From positions 124,001-188,000 of the forward strand of contig CAVVSF010000009.1 in assembly GCA_963750915.1 (NCBI GenBank): a DNA stretch of 64,000 nucleotides. Direction: 5' to 3'. The notes beneath the pieces are model-generated. The model did no database searches. It was not told where the DNA came from and worked only from the letters and a program-made list of their open reading frames with translations. Each line of letters begins with the position of its first letter. Positions within the stretch are counted from its first letter, which is position 1. The position numbers and the translations under genes were made by a program. Positions 1 to 8,581 of this stretch are shown here, one piece after another. The DNA is from DATBJJ01 sp963750915. Lineage in GTDB: Bacteria; Acidobacteriota; Vicinamibacteria; Vicinamibacterales; 2-12-FULL-66-21.

Positions 1-2
1 TT

Positions 3-1430
3 CCGGAAAAGATCATGACGCCCGATACCGTCGAGACCCGCATCGGGCGGCTCGAGTTCGTCGACGGCGTGCCGACGGCCGCGACGACGGCGGCTGTCTA
101 CGAGCACCTCGACTTCCTCCGTGGCGTCGAAGTGTTCCTCAACTTCATCCCGGCGACGTCGATGGAGGGTCTGCGCCTCGGCAACGTCGAACTCGGCGCG
201 ACGCGCTCCAACCAGGTCCTGATCTTCGACCAGCTGCTCGATTCGGCGCCGCTGATGCTGACGGGGAACACCGATACCGTCTATTGCAGCGCGTTTCTCG
301 ACCTCGGGACCGACGGGCCGACCGTCGTCGAGATCCCGCCGGGCTGCGGCCCGGGTACGGTCAACGATGCGTTCTTCCGCTTCGTCACCGACATGGGGAT
401 TCCCGGACCCGACCGCGGCAAGGGCGGCAAGTACCTCATCGTTCCCGCCAGCTACGCCGGCGAGCTGCCGGGCGACGGTTACTTCGTCTCGCGATCGCCG
501 TCGTACGTGAACTGGCTGATCCTGCGGGGATTCCTGGTGGACGGCAAGCCGGACGCGGCGTCGAGGATGTTCCGGGAGCAGCTCAAGGTCTATCCGTTGA
601 GCCAGGCGGCCAAGCCGCCGGCGATGGAGTTCATCAACTCCTCGAAGGTGTTCTACAACACCATCCACGCCAACGACTTCGAGTTCTACGGCGAGCTCGA
701 TCATGTCATCCAGAAGGAGCCGCTCGACCTGCTCGACCCGGAGCTGCGCGGGCTCGCCGGCAGCATCGGCATCCGCAAGGGCCAGCCGTTCGCGCCCGAC
801 GCCCGGATGAAGAAGACGCTGGTTGAAGCGGTGGCGGTTGGCAACGCGACCGCCCGGTCGCTGGGCCTGCGCAACCGCGACCCGCGGGCGGTGATTTTCG
901 AGGGTGGGCACTGGACGACCGGCTTCATCGGCGGCGACTATCAGTGGCTGGACGGCGACGGGCTGGCCGGCCGAAATCTCGACGCCCGTACGGTGTTCTT
1001 CTACATGGCGACGGTCAATACGCCGGCGATGGCCGCGAAGATGGTGGGGAAGGGATCGCAGTACGCGCTCAATGCCGCTGACAAGCACGGCGACATCCTG
1101 CGCGGCGGCAAGAACTACCGTCTCAACATCCCGGCGAATCCGCCGGCGAAGGACTTCTGGTCGATCGTCCTCTACGATCCGCAGACGCGCTCCGAGCTGC
1201 AGACGTCGCAGCCCTTTCCCAGCAAGAACAACAAGAGGGACCAGCTGGTCGTCAACGCCGACGGCTCGGTGGACTTGTACTTCGGGCCGCAGGCGCCGGC
1301 GGGCAAGGAGGCCAACTGGACCGAGACCGTGCCCGGCAAGAGCTGGTTCACGATCCTGCGTCTCTACGGTCCGCTCGATCCGTGGTTCGACAAGACGTGG
1401 CGTCCGGGCGAGATCGAGCTGGTCGACTGA
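3..1430 (+). CDS. DUF1254/DUF1214 domain protein (5' end outside window)
   Basis: About 475 residues are visible. The N-terminal half matches DUF1254 and the C-terminal third matches DUF1214; these usually occur together in exported proteins of unknown role. Family-like segments are TPDTVETRIG near the start and YDPQTRSELQTSQPFPS in the DUF1214 part. The first ATG is at 15, but the frame is open to the window edge and the residues before it (PEKI) look like family sequence, so the true start, probably with a signal peptide, lies upstream. An arylsulfatase follows 250 bases downstream on the same strand. The family is sure; the biochemical role is not known. Confidence 0.85.
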   Translation, partial: PEKIMTPDTVETRIGRLEFVDGVPTAATTAAVYEHLDFLRGVEVFLNFIPATSMEGLRLGNVELGATRSNQVLIFDQLLDSAPLMLTGNTDTVYCSAFLDLGTDGPTVVEIPPGCGPGTVNDAFFRFVTDMGIPGPDRGKGGKYLIVPASYAGELPGDGYFVSRSPSYVNWLILRGFLVDGKPDAASRMFREQLKVYPLSQAAKPPAMEFINSSKVFYNTIHANDFEFYGELDHVIQKEPLDLLDPELRGLAGSIGIRKGQPFAPDARMKKTLVEAVAVGNATARSLGLRNRDPRAVIFEGGHWTTGFIGGDYQWLDGDGLAGRNLDARTVFFYMATVNTPAMAAKMVGKGSQYALNAADKHGDILRGGKNYRLNIPANPPAKDFWSIVLYDPQTRSELQTSQPFPSKNNKRDQLVVNADGSVDLYFGPQAPAGKEANWTETVPGKSWFTILRLYGPLDPWFDKTWRPGEIELVD

Positions 1431-1679
1431 TCGCGGTCGACGGCCTGTCCCGACAACTTACGAAATGCAGGAGTCAACGACGGTATCCCGTGACTTGTGG
1501 TCAGGAAACGGCCTCGTCTGTGTCCTGGACCATGCAATTGTCAGGAAGAAACTGCACCGCCGCCCCGCCCGCCGACGTCCAGGTCTGGCGAGGGTCTTGC
1601 CCGTGCGGTCGGAGCGCGCATCGAAGTCGATGTCATCGATCGTGGCGACGATCGATTCGCCTAATTTAGGAGCCATGGT

Positions 1680-4043
1680 ATGAGTTCTCGAGACAAGATC
1701 CAGCGTTCGATCCTCCCGATCCCCGACGTCCAGCACGTCGGCGTCACCACTTACGACGCGAAGGATCCGGACACGAAGTTCCCGCCGATCGAGCGGCTGC
1801 GCCCGCCGACCGGCGCCCCCAACGTCCTGATTGTCCTGCTCGACGACGTCGGCTTTGCCGCGTCGAGCGCGTTTGGCGGGCCGATTCATACTCCGACCGC
1901 CGAGCGGCTGTCGAAGAACGGCCTGAAGTTCAACCGCTTTCACACGACGGCCCTGTGCTCGCCGACCCGTCAGGCGCTGTTGACCGGCCGCAACCACCAC
2001 TCGGTCAACATGGGCGGCGTCTGCGAGATCGCGACTGCCGCGCCCGGCTACAGCTCGGTGCTGCCGAAGAACAAGGCGCCGCTCGCGATGACCCTCAAGC
2101 TCAATGGCTACTCGACGGCGCAGTTCGGCAAGTGCCACGAGGTGCCGGTGTGGGAGACCAGCCCGATGGGCCCGTTCGACCAGTGGCCGACCGGCGGCGG
2201 CGGGTTCGAGTACTTCTACGGCTTCATCGGCGGCGAGACCAACCAGTGGTACCCGGCGATCTACGAAGGGACCTCGGCAATCGAGCCGGAGAAGACTCCT
2301 GAGGAGGGTTATCACTTCACTGAAGACATGACGAACAAGGCGATCAAGTGGACGCGCCAGCAGAAAGCGCTGATGCCGGACAAGCCGTTCTTCATGTACT
2401 TCGCGCCGGGCGCCTGCCACGCGCCGCACCACGTTCCGAAGGACTGGATCGACAAGTACAAGGGCAAGTTCGACCAGGGCTGGGACAAGCTGCGGGAAGA
2501 AATCTTCGCCCGCCAGAAAAAGCTGGGCGTCATCCCCGCCGACGCCGTGCTGACGGCGCGGCCGGACGAGATCCCGGCCTGGGACGCAACCCCGGAGAAC
2601 ATGCGGCCGATCTTCGCCCGTGAGATGGAGGTCTACGCCGCATTCCTCGAGCACACCGACCACCACCTCGGCCGGCTCGTCGACGCGCTCAAGGACCTGG
2701 AAATTCTCGACGACACGCTGATCTACCTGATCATCGGCGACAACGGCGCGTCGGCCGAGGGCACCACGAACGGATGCTTCAACGAGATGGCGGTGCTCAA
2801 CGGGATGGGCACGCTCGAGACCCCGGAGTTCCTGCAGTCGAAAATCGACCTTTTCGGCGGACCTGACGCCTACAATCACTATGCGGTGGGCTGGGCCCAC
2901 GCCATGGATACGCCCTACCAGTGGACCAAGCAGGTCGCCTCGCACTGGGGCGGCACTCGCAACGGCACCATCGTCCACTGGCCGAACGGCATCAAGGCCA
3001 AGGGCGAGGTCCGCAGCCAGTTCCATCACGTGATCGACGTGGCGCCGACGATCCTCGAGGCCGCGGGCCTGCCGCACCCGATCATCGTCAACAGCGTCCA
3101 GCAGGCGCCGATCGAAGGCTTCAGCATGCTCTACGCCTTCAACGATGCCAAGGCGGCCGAGCGGCACGAAACCCAGTACTTCGAGATGTTCTGCAACCGC
3201 GGCATCTACCACAAGGGATGGACGGCAGTCACGCGGCACGGCGTGCCGTGGGTCGGCGCCTACAAGCGCGCCTTTGACGACGACGTGTGGGAGCTGTACG
3301 ACACCAACACCGACTGGACGCAGTCGAAGGACCTGGCGAAGGAGAACCCGAAGAAGCTCGCCGAGCTGCAGCGCCTCTTCATCATCGAAGCCGGCAAGTA
3401 CAGCGCGCTGCCGCTCGACGACCGGACGTTCGAACGGTTCAACCCGGATCTCGCCGGCCGGCCGCAGCTGATCACGGGCAACTCGCAGATTCTCTTCGGC
3501 GGCATGGGCCGCCTCTCTGAGAACTCGATCGTGGCGCTGAAGAACAAGTCGTACTCGATCACGGCCGACGTTGACGTGCCGACCTCCGGGGCGGATGGCG
3601 TCATCGTGGCCCAGGGTGGCAGCACGAATGGCTGGAGCCTGTACGCCAAGGGAGGCAGGCTGAAGTACTGCTACAACTTCTTCGGCATCGATGTGACGTT
3701 CGTCGAGGCGAAGCAGCCGGTTCCGGCCGGTAACCACCAGGTCCGCATGGAGTTCAAGTACGACGGCGGCGGCATCGCCAAGGGCGGCCTCGTGACGCTC
3801 TTCGTCGACGGCAAGGCCGTTGGCGACGGCCGGATCGAGAGAACGGTGCCGATGGCGTTCTCGGCCGACGAAACCTGCGACGTCGGCAAGGAAGCCGGCT
3901 CGCCAGTGTCGCCGGACTATGGCCCGAGCGGCAACGAGTTCAGCGGCGAAGTGAACTGGGTGCAGATCGACCTCGAGAAGGACGATCAGGACCACCTGGT
4001 TTCGCCCGAGGAGCGCTTCCGCGTCGCGATGGCGCGGCAGTAA
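1680..4043 (+). CDS. arylsulfatase (type I, formylglycine-dependent)
   Basis: A 787-residue sulfatase-family hydrolase predicted to cleave sulfate esters. The metal-binding start of the fold, NVLIVLLDDVGF, lies near residue 50. The formylglycine signature CSPTR has its cysteine at about residue 93, followed by LLTGRNHH. IGDNGASAEG around residue 360 is the second metal-binding segment. The last 170 residues look like a beta-sandwich (LamG-like) domain. The start is supported by TTAGGAG about eight bases upstream; an ATG five bases earlier runs straight into a stop. No signal peptide is obvious, which is normal for this long subfamily. A paralogue lies at 31178-33596. Its substrate cannot be read from sequence. 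Confidence 0.93.
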   Translation: MSSRDKIQRSILPIPDVQHVGVTTYDAKDPDTKFPPIERLRPPTGAPNVLIVLLDDVGFAASSAFGGPIHTPTAERLSKNGLKFNRFHTTALCSPTRQALLTGRNHHSVNMGGVCEIATAAPGYSSVLPKNKAPLAMTLKLNGYSTAQFGKCHEVPVWETSPMGPFDQWPTGGGGFEYFYGFIGGETNQWYPAIYEGTSAIEPEKTPEEGYHFTEDMTNKAIKWTRQQKALMPDKPFFMYFAPGACHAPHHVPKDWIDKYKGKFDQGWDKLREEIFARQKKLGVIPADAVLTARPDEIPAWDATPENMRPIFAREMEVYAAFLEHTDHHLGRLVDALKDLEILDDTLIYLIIGDNGASAEGTTNGCFNEMAVLNGMGTLETPEFLQSKIDLFGGPDAYNHYAVGWAHAMDTPYQWTKQVASHWGGTRNGTIVHWPNGIKAKGEVRSQFHHVIDVAPTILEAAGLPHPIIVNSVQQAPIEGFSMLYAFNDAKAAERHETQYFEMFCNRGIYHKGWTAVTRHGVPWVGAYKRAFDDDVWELYDTNTDWTQSKDLAKENPKKLAELQRLFIIEAGKYSALPLDDRTFERFNPDLAGRPQLITGNSQILFGGMGRLSENSIVALKNKSYSITADVDVPTSGADGVIVAQGGSTNGWSLYAKGGRLKYCYNFFGIDVTFVEAKQPVPAGNHQVRMEFKYDGGGIAKGGLVTLFVDGKAVGDGRIERTVPMAFSADETCDVGKEAGSPVSPDYGPSGNEFSGEVNWVQIDLEKDDQDHLVSPEERFRVAMARQ

Positions 4044-4144
4044 ACGAGGTGAACCGGCAGCCGGCCGACGCCGGCTGTCGGTTTCTGCTTTCGATTTGTG
4101 TCCAGCGGCGCCCTGCATCGATCCACGGTAACCTACAGCTCTTC

Positions 4145-5059
4145 ATGCCCTCGAGACAGTCCTGGCTCCGCGCGATCGCGATTGCGATCGTGTTGCTGCC
4201 GCCGGTCCCCGTCGCGGCGCAGGAGCTCGAGCCCGGCGCCTACTGGCCGATCCCGGTCGGGCTGAACATCGCGACCGTCGTCAACAATTTCAACTTCGGC
4301 GACGTCGCCTTCGATGCCGCGGCGCCCATCGACGAGGCGAGCGCCAGGATCAACACCACAGCACTGTCGTTCACGCGGGCGTTCAGGCTCGCCGGCCGCT
4401 CGGCCAACGCCGGCGTGGCGCTGCCGATCGTCGCCGGACATGTCGAGGGGCTGTATCTGGGAGAACCGGCCGAGGTCGACCGGTTCGGGCAGGGCGATCC
4501 GAGACTGCGGCTGGCAGTGAATCTCTACGGTGCGCCGGCGATGACGCCGCGGGAATACGCTGCGTTCAGCCGACCGACTCTGCTCGGGATAAGCCTCTCG
4601 GTCGTGCCGCCGCTCGGTCAGTACGATCCGGAAAAACTCATCAACCTCGGCACCAATCGCTGGTCGTTCAAGCCTGAGGTGGGCTTCTCACGCGTCTACG
4701 GCAAGTGGGTCGTCGAGGCGATGGCGGGCGCGTGGATCTTCACCGACAACGACGACTTCGTTGGCGGCCGCACCCGCGAACAGGATCCGATCGTCGCGAC
4801 GCAGCTGCACCTGACCTATCGCTTCAGGCGCACGATCTGGCTGGCGGCCGACGCGAACTACTTCACCGGCGGCCGGACGACGATTGGCGGCCGGGAGAAC
4901 CTCGACCTGCAGCGCAACTCGCGCATCGGCGCCACGTTCTCGGCCGCGCTCGATCGCCATCAGGCGATCCGCATGTCGGTCAGCCGCGGCGCCTACACGA
5001 CGATCGGCGCCGATTTCACGTCAATCGCCGTCGGCTACAACTACGCCTGGGCGCGCTGA
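4145..5059 (+). CDS. secreted outer-membrane beta-barrel protein (transporter-like, MetA-pathway type)
   Basis: A 304-residue protein with a clear signal peptide (basic start, IAIAIVLLPPVPVAAQ, cleavage after AQ) followed by alternating amphipathic strands. It ends in GYNYAWAR, an aromatic-rich outer-membrane-like terminus. The pattern fits the Phenol_MetA_deg/transporter group of outer-membrane proteins. The frame is open back to 4049, but only a start at 4145 puts the signal peptide at the N-terminus. It lies 100 bases after the arylsulfatase on the same strand and may serve uptake or export for it; that link is inference. The family call is moderate. Confidence 0.72.
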   Translation: MPSRQSWLRAIAIAIVLLPPVPVAAQELEPGAYWPIPVGLNIATVVNNFNFGDVAFDAAAPIDEASARINTTALSFTRAFRLAGRSANAGVALPIVAGHVEGLYLGEPAEVDRFGQGDPRLRLAVNLYGAPAMTPREYAAFSRPTLLGISLSVVPPLGQYDPEKLINLGTNRWSFKPEVGFSRVYGKWVVEAMAGAWIFTDNDDFVGGRTREQDPIVATQLHLTYRFRRTIWLAADANYFTGGRTTIGGRENLDLQRNSRIGATFSAALDRHQAIRMSVSRGAYTTIGADFTSIAVGYNYAWAR

Positions 5060-5078
5060 GGTTCAGTCGCGGTCGCCG

Positions 5079-5786
5079 TCACTGCAGGACGACGACCTGG
5101 TAGCCATTGGAAACGCGCGTGTAGTAGGTCGCGCCGCACTGCGAGTAGGTCGCGCCGGCATGGGTGACGTTCTTGCAACCAGCCGGGAGGGTCGTGATGA
5201 TCGCCCCGGATGGTGCCTCGACGACCTGATATGAAACGTCGCCGCTGGTCATCACGCGCGTGTAGTAGGTGTTGTCGTGGTAGTAGTAGGTCGAGTTGGA
5301 GACGACAACCGGCGCCGCGGCCGCCGGCGGTTTCGCCAGCATTGTCCCGATGGCGATGCCGGCACCGACGGCTGCCACCGCCCGCCACGCTTCGTAGCTC
5401 TCGTAGCGTTCGCCGACAACGACGCCGCCGCCGTAGCGGCCGACCGCCGCCGCACCTTCCTCGCCGACGACCACCGCGCCGCGGCGTCCGACGGCTCCGC
5501 CCTGGACGTCGACTTCTTCGCCCGTCACGACCCTGCCGTTTCGACCGACTGCGGCGTAGCCTTCCTCGCCGCTGGCGACGGCGCCGCGGCGGCCCGCGGC
5601 CGCATAGCCGTCTTCAGTCTTGACGGCGGCGCCACGCGGCCCGGCCGCGGCCGATGCGTTCTCGCCCTTGACGGCGCCGCGCCTGCCGGCGCGCACCTGC
5701 GCCGAGATCGTCGTCAGCGATGCGGCGACGACTGCGGCGACCAGAAGACCGGAAATGATGTTGCCCGTGTTGCTCTGCAGCCTCAT
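5079..5786 (-). CDS. secreted repeat protein (GRRGAV repeats, Tyr-rich C-terminal domain)
   Basis: A 235-residue exported protein. After a signal peptide (SGLLVAAVVAASLTTISAQ) come about six imperfect repeats of the form GRRGAVxxGEEGYAAV, then a hydrophobic glycine/alanine segment, then a C-terminal domain with STYYYHDNTYYTRV and a second GATYYTRV. The C-terminal domain resembles that of the larger protein at 34468-36194. The ATG at 5786 was chosen because AAGGAG lies ten bases upstream; an in-frame GTG at 5807 lacks this. It lies 34 bases after the DUF2092 lipoprotein gene, probably in one transcript. A surface or periplasmic location is likely; function is unknown. Confidence 0.72.
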   Translation of the reverse strand: MRLQSNTGNIISGLLVAAVVAASLTTISAQVRAGRRGAVKGENASAAAGPRGAAVKTEDGYAAAGRRGAVASGEEGYAAVGRNGRVVTGEEVDVQGGAVGRRGAVVVGEEGAAAVGRYGGGVVVGERYESYEAWRAVAAVGAGIAIGTMLAKPPAAAAPVVVSNSTYYYHDNTYYTRVMTSGDVSYQVVEAPSGAIITTLPAGCKNVTHAGATYSQCGATYYTRVSNGYQVVVLQ

Positions 5787-5820
5787 GATGCGAGGACTCC
5801 TTCTCACTGGGATGAATCGG

Positions 5821-6648
5821 CTACTTCTTGTCGGCGGGCGCGGCAGGATCGGTGGGTGCCGCCTCGGCAGCCCGCTTCACCGCCGCCGCGCGTTGCAGGA
5901 TGGCGATGCCTTCGTACTCGGCCGGTACCTTCGGCACGAACGCCGCGTCCTCGAGCTTCGGCGCCAGGTCCCACGCGGTGAAGGTGAGATCGACGACGGG
6001 CTGGCCGGTGCGCTTCGTCTGCACGACTTTCAGCCGTTTCGGCAGCGGCTCGCCCTGCGCCGGCAGCCACACCTCCCATTCGACGCCCTTGTCCTTGAAC
6101 GCGAGGTGGACGGTGCGGGAGCCACCGACGTCCTCCGTGCCGGCGTAGCCGCCGGTGGTGGTGTCGGAGAGCAGTGCCTTTTCGGCGGACCCGTAGAGCA
6201 GATCGCCCATCGGCAGCGGCATGTCGTAGCGCTCCGCCAGCGCGTCCAGGGCCCGGTCGGTCGTCTCCGGCATCGGCGCCTGGGCGAAGACCTTGTGGGC
6301 GTGGGCCGCAATCGTCAGCGTCTTCCCGTTGTACCAAGCCTCGAGCGCGCGGGGGCCCGTCATCTTGGCGTAGAAGCGGTCGGGCCGGCGCATCGTGTAG
6401 AGTCCCGTCTGCGTCACTGCCTCCTTCTTGCCGGAGGCTCGCACGACCTCACGGAGTTCGGTGGTCGTCACGCTGACGCTCGACGCGGCCGCGAGTCGCG
6501 CGCTCATCTGCTGGATCAGCTCGCGGCCACGGGTCAGCCGCTCGGCGTCCGTGGCCGGTTCGCGGGCACCACAGGCCGTCAGGCTGAGGGCGATCGTCGC
6601 GGCGAAGGCCAATCGATAGAGCATCTTGAAGGATGTTCGTGCAGTCAT
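5821..6648 (-). CDS. DUF2092-type periplasmic lipoprotein
   Basis: A 275-residue protein with a lipoprotein signal (LSLTACG, cysteine as the lipidated residue). The mature part has the DUF2092 pattern: an early helix (LIQQMSARLAAA), RRPDRFYAK, EAWYNGKTL and VHLAFKDKGVEWEVWL. The fold resembles LolA/LolB-like half-barrels that bind lipid or hydrophobic ligands; that functional hint is family knowledge. The start at 6648 places the signal at the N-terminus; the longer frame to 6789 does not. It is paralogous to 33644-34471 and, like that gene, is followed by a Tyr-rich secreted protein. Confidence 0.8.
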   Translation of the reverse strand: MTARTSFKMLYRLAFAATIALSLTACGAREPATDAERLTRGRELIQQMSARLAAASSVSVTTTELREVVRASGKKEAVTQTGLYTMRRPDRFYAKMTGPRALEAWYNGKTLTIAAHAHKVFAQAPMPETTDRALDALAERYDMPLPMGDLLYGSAEKALLSDTTTGGYAGTEDVGGSRTVHLAFKDKGVEWEVWLPAQGEPLPKRLKVVQTKRTGQPVVDLTFTAWDLAPKLEDAAFVPKVPAEYEGIAILQRAAAVKRAAEAAPTDPAAPADKK

Positions 6649-6865
6649 CAGTTCGGTTCCCGCTGGCTGGCGTCGTTGCCGCGGCTCGATGTGAGTCAAC
6701 GCGTGACTGGCCCCAGGGGCAATACTCGGGCCAGCCGCCGGCTCGCGCCATGGGTGCAAAACCGCGGCCGAAGCTACGTCCTGTTGCAACGGTCGATTGT
6801 GGTCACGACATACGGTGACGCGGGCGTGAGCAGCGCCGTCGCCGGGCGCGGATCGCAGGCCCGCC

Positions 6866-8449
6866 TCATTGACGCGTGCGAATCGCGGTCTTGGCCGCGT
6901 TGCGACGATCGAGCTGGGCCTGCATGAGCTTGTACGTCAGGTAGTACTTATAGATGTTGCTCACGTAGGTTACCGTCTCGCGCCCGATCCGCTCCGAGGC
7001 GACGCGCTCGACGTTGCCGAACCACACGTTGCGGTCGAGGCCCCGCGCCGCCGCTTCCTGCCGGAGCTGCCGCAGGCGGCCGGGCCCGGCGTTATAGGCG
7101 GCAAATGTCATCAGCCCCTTGTTCAATCGGTCGATCGGCTCGTCCTTGAAGTACTCGTCCATCATGAACCGCACGTACTTGACGCCGGCGTGAATGTTCG
7201 GCTCGATCCTGGCGATGTCGCCGACCTTCAGCTCCCGGCCCGTCGCCGGCATGACCTGCATCACGCCGATGGCGCCTACCGGGCTTTTGACGCCCTGGTC
7301 CAGCGTCGATTCCTGGTAGCCCTGCGCCGCCATCAGCAGGTAGTCGAGGTCGTATTGCTGGCCGTACTTCCTGAACAGCTCGATGACGGCCTGCAGCTTG
7401 CGGCGCTCGGCTTCGGCGGCGGCGTTCTTCACGTAGCCGACGTTCTGGAGATAACGCCGTTCGATGACGTTGCGGAAGGCGTCGCCCTTGCCGTGTTTCG
7501 CAATCCACGTGTTCACCACTTCGCGCAGCCGCGGATTGTCCTTGCGGAACGCCACCGCCAGCTGTCCGCCGGAGCGCAGGGCCACGTTGTCGTGCACGTC
7601 GAGGCTGGTGAACACCTGCTTCCAGAAGCCGGCGAGATAGTCGTCGACGACGGTGATTGGCGCGAGGCCGGCGTTGACCATCTCGAGGATGTCGTCGTCC
7701 TCGAGCACGTCGTCCGCCTCGTCGATGATCACCGGCGGCTTGCCGCGCGCCTTGAGCTGCTCGTTGAGGCTGGTGATGGTGGCGAAGTAGGGGCTCGTCC
7801 TGCGGATGAAGACCGGCTGTCCGGAGAGATCGTCGGCCGTCGCGATCGGCGGTGCGCCCGGGCCGGTGACCACGACCTGGCTGACGTTGGTACGGGTCGG
7901 CTCGGAAAAGGCGGCGACCTTCTCGAGCTCCGGTCGGACGGTCACCATCGCCGCGACCATGTCCACCCTGCCGCTCGCAAGCGCGGAATGGAGGTGATCG
8001 CGCGACATCGGGATGATGACGACGTGCACCTTGAGGTTGCCCGTTTTTAACTCGGTATTGAGGTCGGTCTCGAACGCCTTGACGGCTTCGTAGCTCAAAC
8101 CGCGTTCCTGCCCGCGGTCGATGAAGTAGTGCGTGCGGTTGAAGGTCACGGCGACGCGAATGATCCGGCGCTTGACCATGTCGTCGAAATCGCCGAGGAA
8201 CGGCCTGTCGAGGGCGGCGCGCACGGCCGGGGGCAAGGCGTCGAACGGCGACGACGTGGCGCCAATCGGAGCGTCGGCGGCTGGCGCGGACGGTGGCGAC
8301 GCGGATGGAACTACCGCGGCGGCCGCAGCGGGTTCGGCAGCTGGTGCCGGGATTGATGCGTCTTCGCGGCCGGTACAGGCCGCGGCAGTAACGACCAGCA
8401 GCGCAGCAGCGCAGCGGTACAGACTCGACGGCGGACGGATGGATCTCAT
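6866..8449 (-). CDS. mltF: MltF-like membrane-bound lytic murein transglycosylase (lipoprotein)
   Basis: A 527-residue lipoprotein (signal ending VVTAAACT). Residues 90-310 form an SBP_bac_3 periplasmic-binding domain, and residues 350-500 form an SLT goose-lysozyme-type domain. The catalytic glutamate is in AAQGYQESTLD, followed by GAIGVMQVMPATG and FAAYNAGPGRLRQLR. It should cleave peptidoglycan glycan strands at the inner face of the outer membrane. This two-domain architecture is that of MltF (YfhD). The gene is monocistronic here, with the divergent histidine kinase gene starting about 130 bases away. It has a longer Ala/Pro-rich linker after the lipobox than E. coli MltF. Confidence 0.92.
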   Translation of the reverse strand: MRSIRPPSSLYRCAAALLVVTAAACTGREDASIPAPAAEPAAAAAVVPSASPPSAPAADAPIGATSSPFDALPPAVRAALDRPFLGDFDDMVKRRIIRVAVTFNRTHYFIDRGQERGLSYEAVKAFETDLNTELKTGNLKVHVVIIPMSRDHLHSALASGRVDMVAAMVTVRPELEKVAAFSEPTRTNVSQVVVTGPGAPPIATADDLSGQPVFIRRTSPYFATITSLNEQLKARGKPPVIIDEADDVLEDDDILEMVNAGLAPITVVDDYLAGFWKQVFTSLDVHDNVALRSGGQLAVAFRKDNPRLREVVNTWIAKHGKGDAFRNVIERRYLQNVGYVKNAAAEAERRKLQAVIELFRKYGQQYDLDYLLMAAQGYQESTLDQGVKSPVGAIGVMQVMPATGRELKVGDIARIEPNIHAGVKYVRFMMDEYFKDEPIDRLNKGLMTFAAYNAGPGRLRQLRQEAAARGLDRNVWFGNVERVASERIGRETVTYVSNIYKYYLTYKLMQAQLDRRNAAKTAIRTRQ

Positions 8450-8581
8450 GGTTGAACTATACAGCCGGCTGTCAGACTGGCGCGGCTCCCAGGATGTCGG
8501 CTCACCTTGCTCCGTCGCGCATCCCGGCTGAACCGGCTAGTATTGAAGCAGCCAGCTCAGCATGCCGCCCTTCTTCCCGCT

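Noticed and set aside
1458..4118. An 886-codon minus-strand frame opposite the arylsulfatase
   Set aside because: It is Arg/Val/Leu-rich with no domain, fully antisense to a clear sulfatase gene.
6869..8050. A 393-codon plus-strand frame opposite the lytic transglycosylase
   Set aside because: No domain, and the opposite strand encodes a complete MltF-type enzyme.
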